A DNA stretch of 64,000 bases, from contig KZ111143.1 in NCBI GenBank assembly GCA_002077045.2, positions 1,589,219-1,653,218 on the forward strand. Direction: 5' to 3'. Within the stretch, counting starts at the first letter, position 1. Each line of letters starts with the position of its first letter. The position numbers were made by a program, and so were the translations under genes. Under the pieces are notes generated by a model. That model searched no databases. It was not told the DNA's origin and saw only the letters and a list, made by a program, of their open reading frames with translations. Origin of the DNA: Rachicladosporium sp. CCFEE 5018 (taxonomy: Eukaryota > Ascomycota > Dothideomycetes > Cladosporiales > Cladosporiaceae). Of the stretch, positions 21,301-29,706 are shown piece by piece.

Positions 21301-22567
21301 CATCCGCCACATCTTCACCGAGCTCGCCTCAATCCGCCCCTTCGAACTGCTCCGCTCCCCACGCGATAAAGCAAATTACCTCCTCATCAAAGAAGCCCGT
21401 ATTATAGCCATGACGTCCACCCACGCCGCTATGCGACGGCAGGAGATTGCCTCCTTAGGCTTTCAATACGACACAGTAGTGATGGAAGAAGCTGCTCAAC
21501 TAACGGAAATCGAGACCCTAATCCCCTTCGCCCTCCAAAACCCCACGCCAGGCAAAACTCCCACATCTCGTCTGAAGAGGATAGTCCTCGTAGGCGACCA
21601 CCTCCAAAACGCGCCTATCATCCAGAACGCCGCTTTCCGCCAATACGCCAACCTCGAACAATCTCTCTTCCTCCGCCTCGTCCGTCTCGGCGTGCCAATC
21701 TGCATGCTCGACGCCCAAGGTCGCGCCCGTCCGAGTTTAGCAGCGCTATACAAGTGGCGCTACCCCTCCCTCACCAACCTCCCCATCACCACTACATCCC
21801 CCGAATTCCAGCGCGCGAATGCGGGGTTACGGTATGACTACCAATTCATCGACGTGCCCGCCTACCGCGGCGTCGGCGAATCGGAACCCTCCCCTCACTT
21901 CATCCAGAATTTGGGCGAAGCGGAGTATGTGGTTGCTATGTTTCAGTACCTCCGTCTGCTTGGCTATCCGGCGCACAGGATCAGTATTCTGACAACGTAT
22001 GCTGGGCAGAGGGCGCTTATTAGAGATGTTTTGGGGCATCGGTGTAAGGGCAAGGCTATGTTTGGGATGCCTGGGTGGGTGGGGACGGTGGATAAGTATC
22101 AGGGAGAGGAGAACGATTTTGTGCTGTTGAGTCTTGTGAGGACGAAGACGGTGGGGTATCTCCGCGACTTGAGGCGGCTTACTGTTGCGCTTTCGAGAGC
22201 AAGACTGGGACTATACGTCTTCGGCCGACGTGAAGTCTTCGAATCTTCACTCGAGGTGCGGCAAGCGTTCTCCCTCCTCTTCGCACGACCAGAGAAGCTC
22301 ACCCTTGTTGTCAACGAACTTCATCCCACGCAACGGGGCGTGGAGGATGAGGTCGAGGGCACGGAAATGGAAGGACTGGAGCATCTTGGCTCGTATATAC
22401 CTGTCATGGTCAAGGCGAAGCTTGAACAGATCAAGCAGGAGGGCGGACAGATCGTGGCTGAGGACAGTGGCGGAAGGATGGAAGACGAGGAGGACGAGGA
22501 AGGTGGGGAGGCGCTGGCAGAGGATGTGGCTGAGATGGAAGGGATCGAGGAGGACGAAGTTGTGTGA
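18332..22567 (+). CDS. Aquarius/Cwf11 spliceosomal helicase
   Basis: This is the intron-binding protein Aquarius (Cwf11 in fission yeast), an SF1 RNA helicase of the spliceosome intron-binding complex. It is a single exon of 1411 residues, in line with the family. The N-terminal armadillo-like scaffold includes LLEQLQCLERYLWPGY and LLILLLVNVKRQANLPIWSL. Helicase motifs follow: Walker A GPPGTGKT at residues 816-823, Ia TLLVAHSNQALNQLF, II VVMEEAAQLTEIETLIP near 1050, III VLVGDHLQNAPIIQN, V GTVDKYQGEENDFVLLSLVR and VI LRRLTVALSRARLGLYVFGR. The C-terminal tail is strongly acidic. Motif II reads EEAA rather than DEAD/DEAQ, which is the Aquarius pattern. The lack of introns in so long a gene contrasts with its neighbours. 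Confidence 0.95.
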   Translation: MQRPTVHDLTSDDNHFAQLARRTWLTAKPAKVLPSIVRDELYDKLEAESFPQPQLALLEQLQCLERYLWPGYADDASNQHILLILLLVNVKRQANLPIWSLFEASPDAFSSFFKRVLHMSIDASLPISVRQHVLVFIITALQSLDSGVVRRECAPLVSVAIWTNLHSESERERKLAGNVALQKAWRAAGKKYSNADDEGQARIRFERSWLYTLVLDFLTRLYGVEGNADQRQTNVRYCERSLELLCDLLSQLPTKRYVNALLQDLNVLAAIKLSPRYQDEDSSLLRELHEILAHYIGFPIDDQSGKQLSRQEYEELSNAGIARLQRAALQLHPEKLKILILANYGLLSQRTELQSHLADLSDSELLKLVSELGLRSRYPEKSSVITDRTFLLEVVVTALEAKPYYIDAVRDMTTMPTERVLYDKALLRTDDFDGTMPLAIPKLNLQYLTAGDFLWRSFILYRAEAFYEIRKHLEDTVKRLQPRRQASGITTFDGFSSMAIPITKPAIIETLPPRVGEDVPAEVKAEVMLDVSRLQPKLRQEWESVRPDDVVFLLHVQAQDRALTNGNASDLTPINEKLGLKAVRSAEIISVLDEAGRMLRRDGPPGHDSSRPRQRRLLLRLDAASYKQDQADSKAEPMDGINLIIRRRARENTFKAVLDSVKNLAVSDAPLPPWFQDVFLGYGDPATVTAARLTDKTKAVDYRDTFLDWQHLIESFPGQPVEPDGNADGSFPPPYVLESTTAAPAAPPRTAKKRKREAEAEPVAQDVQAIKVSTYGPPNAGPYPTDAPKVNKVRFTPAQVKAVSSGTKPGLTLVVGPPGTGKTDVATQIISNIYHNYPEQRTLLVAHSNQALNQLFQKITALNIDERHLLRLGHGEEELTTEASYSKAGRVESFLERGSQHLAEVQRLANSINAPGAHGSTCETATYFDQVYATPMWKRFWTAAEGLTSAEDVSSIFPFHVFFADASQPLFPANTPHASLLDIARGCETHIRHIFTELASIRPFELLRSPRDKANYLLIKEARIIAMTSTHAAMRRQEIASLGFQYDTVVMEEAAQLTEIETLIPFALQNPTPGKTPTSRLKRIVLVGDHLQNAPIIQNAAFRQYANLEQSLFLRLVRLGVPICMLDAQGRARPSLAALYKWRYPSLTNLPITTTSPEFQRANAGLRYDYQFIDVPAYRGVGESEPSPHFIQNLGEAEYVVAMFQYLRLLGYPAHRISILTTYAGQRALIRDVLGHRCKGKAMFGMPGWVGTVDKYQGEENDFVLLSLVRTKTVGYLRDLRRLTVALSRARLGLYVFGRREVFESSLEVRQAFSLLFARPEKLTLVVNELHPTQRGVEDEVEGTEMEGLEHLGSYIPVMVKAKLEQIKQEGGQIVAEDSGGRMEDEEDEEGGEALAEDVAEMEGIEEDEVV

Positions 22568-22631
22568 GCTCTTATGTGGCCCAAAGAATGTACATCACAT
22601 GTATGAATACCCCGTCCAGTCATCAAGCAGG

Positions 22632-23549
22632 CTATGTCTTCTCCGGTCGCGGCGACAGCTCGTCGGTGATGTTCTGAGGATCTTTCCAGGCTAGTGCGAC
22701 GTATCTATCCTTCGTCAGCTCCTCCACGTTTCCGTACGCAGCAAGGATGGAAAGTAACGTGCTTGGTATGACTGCCCCTCGCCACTAGCTCGTCCTTCTC
22801 GTTCGTGAAGCGGATCGAGGTATATGCTAGTGTCTTGCCGAATTTGTCGCAGGTTACTTCGGCTTTGACTGGTCGCCCATCAATCAGCATCCAGCTAGCG
22901 TCTAGTAGGCTAACAGGGGAGGACCGTACTCTTGTCCCCGATCTTCCCTCCAGAAGCAAGATATGTGACTACACCTCCGCATTAGTACCTTGCCCTTCCC
23001 CCGACTCGTCATCTGTCTTCATTGTCGGAGTCAGACTTAAGGATGAGTCGATCCTACCATTCAAGTCCGTGCTCACACCTGTAGCGAACAGCCCTCTGCT
23101 CGCTACGGCTAGCGAGCCGCCGAGATCGACCATTGAGGCTATTGTGCCGCCGTGGAGGATGTTGAGACGGTTCTACGGATAGTCAGGTACAGAAGACAAT
23201 GGACTGAAGGCAAGGTGAAGGACCGTACGGTGTGTTCCTTCTGTATATCGAGCTCGAAGTTCACTGTGCCTGGCCGGGCAGCCGTGACGCGGAGCTGCAG
23301 TCACCATTGTCTCAGCCTTTCAGCACTTGATAGGTGATGGTCGTTGCACAGAACCTTACACTATCGAGTAGTCTACAAGCCATCAGACTCAGGCAATCTA
23401 GAAAACCGTCTAGGGCGGACTCACCGTGGCTCAAGACCAGAGTTCGCTCGGAAGGACTCCCATACCTACAATGGTCAGACCTTAGCGCTACGACTTGGCC
23501 CTCTGACGCAGAGCGATCCTACCGATCGAACGAACTTAAGGGCTGACAT
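22632..23549 (-). CDS. PaaI-like hotdog thioesterase
   Basis: An acyl-CoA thioesterase of the PaaI/ACOT13 hotdog type. It is heavily split. Exons: 23549-23523 (MSALKFVRS), 23465-23425, a 13-base microexon 23372-23360, 23294-23229, 23172-23058, 22968-22930, then 22868 leftwards. Joined, it gives VWESFRANSGLEP, LLDSLRVTAARPGTVNFELD and the active-site helix NRLNILHGGTIASMVDLGGS. It continues with STDLNVTYLASGGKIGDKI and CDKFGKTLAYTSIRFTNEK. The catalytic HGG..D segment is intact. The last junction is unclear: after GSHTKH another short intron seems needed to reach YVALAWKDPQNITDE and the stop at 22632. If it is not spliced, the protein ends at 22705 with a different tail. All other junctions keep frame and use GT..AG. 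Confidence 0.82.
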
Positions 23550-23795
23550 TGCAAAGATGATTCACAGCAAGTCATGCACGTGGTTGGACGGTCGTTGCAA
23601 CGGCAGGGCAGAGATGAAGTGAGGTCAATGGGTCTTGGCAAAGTTTCATGGCTTCACGAGGCGACTGAGGTCACGAAGACATGTATGTTCGAGGCACTGG
23701 CCACTAATATCGGACGAGGAACGGATGAGGAGCAGGTGTGGAGAGCACGGCGTCATTAAGCTGCTGTTGGCGTGATATGTACACTACGCTACAAG

Positions 23796-25830
23796 CTATG
23801 TCATGGTATACTTGGGGCCCTCGCCACCTTGCGGCGTTTGCCAGCTGTAATATTGTCAGTATAACTATCCAGTAACAACGCCGTGGACCGTGCAGGAGGA
23901 CTTACTTGATATCCTGATCCGGCACCTTAATGTCGCAAGTCTTGCAGTGGATGCAACTGTAACGCTAGTCAGCAACCAGACTTCTTCTACAAGCTGCCCA
24001 AGCTAACAAAACTCACTTTTGCGAATTGATATTGAACCTCATCCCATGCTCCTTGCTATCATCCTCAATATACTCATACACCCCAGCGGGACAGAATCTG
24101 TTTTCAACTCCCTTATACTTCGGCCACTCTTTGGCGCCATGCTCATCCCAATCCTTGACCTGCAAATGACACGGCTGGTCCTCCTCATGGTTCGTGCCAG
24201 TCCGACTAACACTAGTCAAGATATCAAAGCTAATCTTCCCGTCTGCCTTTGGATACTCGATCTTCTTGCACTGGTCCGCGTGTTTCGTAGCTGCGTGGTC
24301 AGGAGGACCATGCTTCAACGTCCAAGGAGTGTAGCCGCGGAAGAGGAAGGCTTCGAGCCCGGAGTAAACTATGCCGCCGTAGAGACCTAGAGCAGTGTGG
24401 AAGGAAGGGCGCATGTTGCGGACGGCTTTGAGTTCGCTCCAGATGGAGGAGTTGCGGAGTTTGTCTTCGTAGTCGAAGAGGAAGACGGCGCTGTCTTCTG
24501 TTTCTGAGGAGGCGGTAGATTCGAGCGCTGTGTAGGCTGCTTCTGCGGCTAGCATACCGCTTCGCATGGCCGTGTGGGTGCCTTTAATTTTGGGGACGTT
24601 GAGGAAGCCCGCTGTGTCGCCTATGAGCGCGCCGCCGGGGAAGGCGCATTTGGGTATTGACTGGAAGCCGCCTTCGTTCAGCGTACGAGCGCCGTAGGAG
24701 ATGCATTTGCCGCCTTCGAGATATTTGGCGTACATGGGGTGGTGCTTCATTTTCTGGAACTCGCCGTATGGTGCGAGCCAGGGATTGGGATAGTCTAGGC
24801 CTACGACTAGGCCGATGGAGACGAGGTTCTCCCCGAAGTGGTACATCCAGCCGCCGCCGTAGGTGTCTGAAGGGAGAGGATAGCCCATGCTGTGCGCTAC
24901 CAAGCCAGGCTCGTGCTTTGCTGGGTCGATTTCCCAGACCTCTTTGATGCCCAAGCCGTATGTCTGATGTTGCGAGTCTCGTCGGAGGTCGTATTTCTTG
25001 GTCACTTGCTTTGTGAGCGATCCGTGACAGCCTTCTGCGAGTAGTGTACATCGCGCGTGGAACTCCATGCCACGCTCGAACGAGTCCTTGGGCTTTCCAG
25101 ACCGTGACAGGCCTAGATCGTTCGTCGCCACACCTCGCACTTCGCCCTGTGGTGTGTACAGCACTTCCGATGCAGCGAATCCCGGGTATATCTCGACGCC
25201 TATCTCTTCAGCTCGCTCCCCAAGCCACTTTGTGAACTGGTTCAACGAGATGATGTAGTTGCCCTTGTTGTGCATCTGAGGTGGTGCAGGTATAGGTATT
25301 GTGCTATTCTTCGTGAGGAAGCGCATCTTGTCCTTGGTAGCAGGCGTGGCATTCTCGAATCGATTCGGATTGTCCTCTGAGTTCCAATCCGGCAAGAGCT
25401 CGCTCAGCGCAGATGGCTCGACTACATTGCCACTCACAATGTGATCCCCAAGCTCGCCCGCCTTCTCCAACAACACTACGCGGAACTCTTCATTACCAGC
25501 CTCTGCTGCAAGCTGCTTGAGCTTGATCGCTGCGCTGAGACCTGCAGGCCCGCCTCCTACTATGACTACATCCACCTCGTCCGACTCGCGGTCGATCGTT
25601 CGAGGATCGAAGTCGTCATCTGGGGTGGCAAAGCGCCGTCGAGCAGTGCTGCTGATCGTTCGCCGTTGCCCAGCTGTTATGGTAGCTGGTCGGTATGTTC
25701 GACGTAGCCATTGTGATGTGTTGGGTCTTGTGGCGGGGACTATGGTGGCACCCAATGCTCGTCTAGACGGTGAAGGTATTTGCACCGCTCTTCGCCGAGC
25801 TGTGGCGGCGACTTTGCCAGGGAAAGACAT
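23796..25830 (-). CDS. Electron transfer flavoprotein-ubiquinone oxidoreductase
   Basis: ETF-QO passes electrons from ETF (fatty acid and amino acid dehydrogenases) to ubiquinone at the inner mitochondrial membrane. Three exons (25830-24017, 23956-23906, 23844-23796) join to 637 residues. Met at 25830 is preferred because it begins a basic, Ser/Arg-rich presequence (MSFPGKVAATARRRA); an in-frame ATG lies upstream at 25953. The FAD dinucleotide fold is VDVVIVGGGPAGLSAAIKLK, near residues 87-106. PKIKGTHTAMRSGMLAAEAA is the second FAD region. The [4Fe-4S] cysteines are in RFCPAGVYEY and, split across the first intron, NCIHCKTCDIKVPDQDI. The C-terminus WQTPQGGEGPKYTMT is the family ending. Confidence 0.95.
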
Positions 25831-26566
25831 GACGGAAATGAAAGAAATAATGACCAAACGTTCAATGAGGCTTACAATGTTGAGACGGTGGCGTGCATGT
25901 CTGCAAGTGTGCATATGGCGAAATGCATGTTCGAACTGCACCTTGAACTCCACCTCGGCTTACCGGGCGAAGTGCGGCAGCCAATGGCTAGGCTTGGAAA
26001 TGTAAGGCAGACCTCATCCTGCTCTTTCAGGCCAATATTGTGGCGCATAATTGGCGCACGACTCAATAGTCATCGTCCTCTAGAGACACCCAGGTTGCTT
26101 TTGTTCATCTGTAATGAACTCCGTCAGAAGTACTGCAGGGTGAAGTTAAGTGAAGTGAATCGAAAGTGAAGTTCTGATCACGTGGCGGAGTCAACCACGA
26201 CTTCTGTCTGCCAAGACGAGGCGGAAGTCGAAGGTCCGCTCGTCGCATTGCAGCGCAACACAACCTCACCTCTGCACCGACTCCGCACACGATATTGCTG
26301 TTTCATCGCGCTTCTTATCGCATCAGCCTCGCCTCACTCTAGTGACCGCGACGCCAATCATATCGCAAGGCGCACACCGCTCCTGTAACGCGCCAGAAGA
26401 CAGGAGGACCATTCTAGGCCTACCGCACAGGAAGCTCGAGTCCCACAAAGTCACAGGACAGGATCAAGGAACAGGACATCAATATGGACTCCGCAGAGCC
26501 AAAGCCAGGGGCCGATAGCGTCAGTACTTGCTTCCTGCCGGATCTTGCATCTTTGCGCATCTTCCC
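25831..26566. other. Divergent promoter region, ETF-QO and RNA-binding gene
   Basis: About 740 bases between two divergent starts. An ATG at 26484 opens a short upstream frame that ends before or within the RNA-binding gene's first exon, so it may be 5' leader. No other gene is recognised. Confidence 0.4.
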
Positions 26567-27085
26567 ATGGACACCGCTCTGACCCTTCCGCAGCGCCTCT
26601 ACCTAGGCAACCTCCCTCGCAATGGTACGCACTACTTGATGTGATCTCCCCATGGCGCATGGCCTTTACCTTTCGTACAGTTGCATGGCATATGCGCAGG
26701 ACAGGACGCGACATGCCACGCTGGCGCTGCACGGCCTGACATGCGTGGACGTGGACATGGCTGGCGTGCGCTTCTTGTGACTTCCGTTCCCATCGCGCTG
26801 CTATAACGGCCGCCTCACTATTCTCCTCTGCTCTCTTGCGTTCCTTAACTCACCGTTACCGGGTACTGATCGAGGGCTGCCGGAGCTGGAGCCTGGCTTG
26901 GCCTAGGCTGTCCATCGCTCACCCGGATGACGCTAACTGGATCTTGTGCACACTAGCTACCAAGGCCGATGTTGAGAACCACTTCAACACTCATGGCACT
27001 GGCGAGATTACCGAGATCAAGCTCATGAATGGCTTCGGCTTCATTGAGTACAAGGATGCCATGGACGCACGTGACGTCGTTCCAG
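26567..27085 (+). CDS. SR-type RNA-binding protein, 5' part (contig 1 copy)
   Basis: These are the first two exons of an SR/Npl3-like two-RRM protein. Exon 1 is 26567-26624 (MDTALTLPQRLYLGNLPRN, containing RNP2 LYLGNL). Exon 2 is 26957-27085 (ATKADVENHFNTHG to MNGFGFIEYKDAMDARDVVP, containing RNP1 GFGFIEY). The intervening 332-base intron is long for this genome. The contig ends two bases into the next intron (GT), where a 100-N gap begins. Exons 1 and 2 match the copy on the other side of the gap exactly; differences fall in the intron. Confidence 0.85.
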
Positions 27086-27087
27086 GT
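26569..27087 (+). repeat. Contig-end overlap, paired with 27188-27706
   Basis: The last 519 bases before the gap are repeated immediately after it, offset 619. By eye I see five substitutions, all within the intron of the RNA-binding gene. This looks like two unmerged contig ends from two haplotypes, not a biological repeat. Confidence 0.9.
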
Positions 27088-27187
27088 NNNNNNNNNNNNN
27101 NNNNNNNNNNNNNNNNNNNNNNNNNNNNNNNNNNNNNNNNNNNNNNNNNNNNNNNNNNNNNNNNNNNNNNNNNNNNNNNNNNNNNNN
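27088..27187. other. Assembly gap, 100 N
   Basis: A run of exactly 100 N, the usual placeholder for a gap of unknown size. It lies inside the RNA-binding gene and is flanked by near-identical sequence. Confidence 0.99.
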
Positions 27188-28874
27188 GGACACCGCTCTG
27201 ACCCTTCCGCAGCGCCTCTACCTAGGCAACCTCCCTCGCAATGGTACGCACTACTTGATGTGATCTCCCCATGGCGCATGGCCTTTATCTTTCGTACATT
27301 TGCATGGCATATGCGCAGGACAGGACGCGACATGCCACGCTGGCGCTGCACGGCCTGACATGCGTGGACGTGGACATGGCTGGCGTGCGCTTCTTGTGAC
27401 TTCCGTTCCCATCGCGCTGCTATGACGGCCGCCTCACTCTTCTCCTCTGCTCTCTTGCGTTCCTTAACTCACCGTTACCGGGTACTGATCTAGGGCTGCC
27501 GGAGCTGGAGCCTGGCTTGGCCTAGGCTGTCCATCGCTCACCCGGATGACGCTAACTGGATCTTGTGCACACTAGCTACCAAGGCCGATGTTGAGAACCA
27601 CTTCAACACTCATGGCACTGGCGAGATTACCGAGATCAAGCTCATGAATGGCTTCGGCTTCATTGAGTACAAGGATGCCATGGACGCACGTGACGTCGTT
27701 CCAGGTGAGTCCCCTCCACACGACCAATGGACCTTCTATGCCAGCCCTGCAATTCGGCTCGCTGTCACTGCATCAATGCCCTATCAACGAACACTCACTG
27801 ACTCATCATGTAGCCTTCCGTAAGTTCGACCCTTCGGCACTCCTGTTGTACCACGCTACCTTGATGCCTAGGGCAGTAGTGCCGTGATCTACCCTCCCTC
27901 CCCACGATGCTCGCGGTCACTGACATACATCGATGGCTAGATGGCTCGGAGTTCATGGGTGAGCGTCTGGTCGTTCAATTCGCTCGCGGCGGCACACGTC
28001 CCCGTGATGGTGCGGGCGACTACCCACCCCGTCAGGCACCTCGTCCTCGTCGAACCGTTCATCGCATGACTATCACCGGATTGCCGTTCGAGACCAGCTG
28101 GCAGGTAAGACATGCCATGCTGATTCTGCTTCGCAATTCTTCCTGGCACACACGTACAGACACTGATACAGTATACAGGACCTGAAGGACTTCGCGCGTC
28201 AGTCCGGCGCAGATGTCGTCTACAGCGAGGTGAATCGCGAGCGTGATCAGAGTGGTGCTGGCGGCAAAGGCTTCGTCGAGTACGAGACTGCTGCAGATCT
28301 CGCTACCGCGGTCGAGAAGCTCGACAACCACGACTTCAAGGGCGCCAACGTCCACTGCATCTCGGATGTGAGTATCTCTAATCAGGCATATTTTACTCAA
28401 GCTCATATCAAGCAGCCGCAATCCGACATCCCTCGCCCGCGTGAGAGCCGCTACCGCTCCCGCTCCCCTGGCTACCGTGGTGGAGGAGGCCGTGGTTACC
28501 CTCCAGCCGACGACTACTATGACCGTCGCGGCCCTCCTCCTCGCGGCTACAGCCCTCGCCGTGACGACTACCGTCGCCGCACCCCACCTCCTCGCGACTA
28601 CTACGGTGATCCACGCGAGGACCGCTATGGAGGTCCTCCTCGCCGCGGTCCGCCACCTATGGATGACTACCCTCCTCCACGTGGCCGCTACGGCGATGGC
28701 CGCTATGCGGCCGGCCCTCCTCCCCCAGGCCCACCACGTGGTGGCGGCTACCCCGAGCCGGATCCTTATACGAACGGGCATGGGCGTGAGCCGTATGGGC
28801 GTCCGCCGAGCCCGAGGAGATATGGCGGTCGCGATGATCGTGGAGGCTATGATAGGCCCGGTGGCTACTGGTGA
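27188..28874 (+). CDS. SR-type two-RRM RNA-binding protein (contig 2 copy)
   Basis: Near-complete copy of an Srp2/Npl3-like splicing and mRNA-export factor; only the first two bases of the ATG fall in the gap. Exons: 27188-27243, 27576-27704, a 6-base microexon 27814-27819, 27941-28104, 28179-28367 and 28416-28874. Together they give 334 residues in frame. RRM1 ends DARDVVP + AF + HGSEFMGERLVVQFARGG, where the microexon supplies the conserved AF(H). RRM2 spans TVHRMTITGLPFETSWQ to GGKGFVEYETAADLATAVEK. The C-terminal 150 residues are rich in Arg, Gly, Pro, Tyr and Ser (YRSRSPGYRGGGGRGY, YSPRRDDYRRRTPPP), an RGG/RS-type tail. The protein is probably nuclear and a target of SR kinases and arginine methylation, by family knowledge. 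Confidence 0.9.
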
Positions 28875-29706
28875 TTACTCCCTCATTTCTTTTTCTTTGC
28901 CCTGCGCTGTGTCGGACTTGACGGTACCCCTGCCGTTAAGGTCTTGGCACGGTTGCTTTCTTGGGCGACGCAGACTAAGTCAACACCTAAGATCCGGACG
29001 TTCACCCACATCGATCGATCGACTTGATATTTCACAGAGTGAAGGTGAATGGAAGCGAGCTTTTTGGGGAGTGAGATGCACGTCAGGAGAGCACAGATTG
29101 GTCGAAAGCGACATGTTATTCTAGACTGCGAAGCATGCACTTCTTTACGATGCGAGCACCGATGAGGCACACGCTGGTTGATGGCTCTTGGTGTGGGTAC
29201 TGGCTGCTCTGGTCCATATTCCGGGAGTTGATCGTCGCGGAGCAAGTGCAGTCACAGGCCATAGATAGGGATGTGTACACTACATGTATCTTAGTCTAGC
29301 CTTGCCGTTGTCCTCAGTGCTATCGCTCTCACCTCATGGCTGCTGTCTCCTGGCCACGTTGCTCAATGGCAGAGGAAGCGCGCACAGATCACATGCCACT
29401 TGACATCACCTCATAATGGCCGTGGCGTTGTGTCTGCACTGTATATAAATGGAGCATGCGGCTCCTCCAGTATCTAAGGTCGCACAGGAGACCGGCAGGT
29501 CCTAGTTCCTGAATCTTCTCAAGTCAGTCTCGCGTGCATTCGTCCCAGGCTTGCATTCGACCAATATACAACATCACATGCTCCGCCCTCATTTCCCCTC
29601 CCAATGAGTGACTTCTCCCAAGCGCGCAACACTAATGCACGCCGACGTCCGAGATAGCAGAGTCGCCAATGAGGGCGACAAAGGACCACAGAACGTGGAC
29701 GACTAG
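28875..29706. other. Intergenic region before Rictor (version A)
   Basis: About 830 bases with no recognised gene. Compared with 43192-44020, the first 150 bases align closely, the middle is heavily diverged, and the last 100 bases before the Rictor ATG align again. Confidence 0.45.

Noticed and set aside
28059..28781. Long antisense ORF over the RNA-binding tail, repeated at 42370-43098
   Set aside because: It is the reverse of the RGG/RS-encoding exon; the Ala/Val/Arg-rich translation is an artefact of that repeat. The second instance also runs through the N gap.
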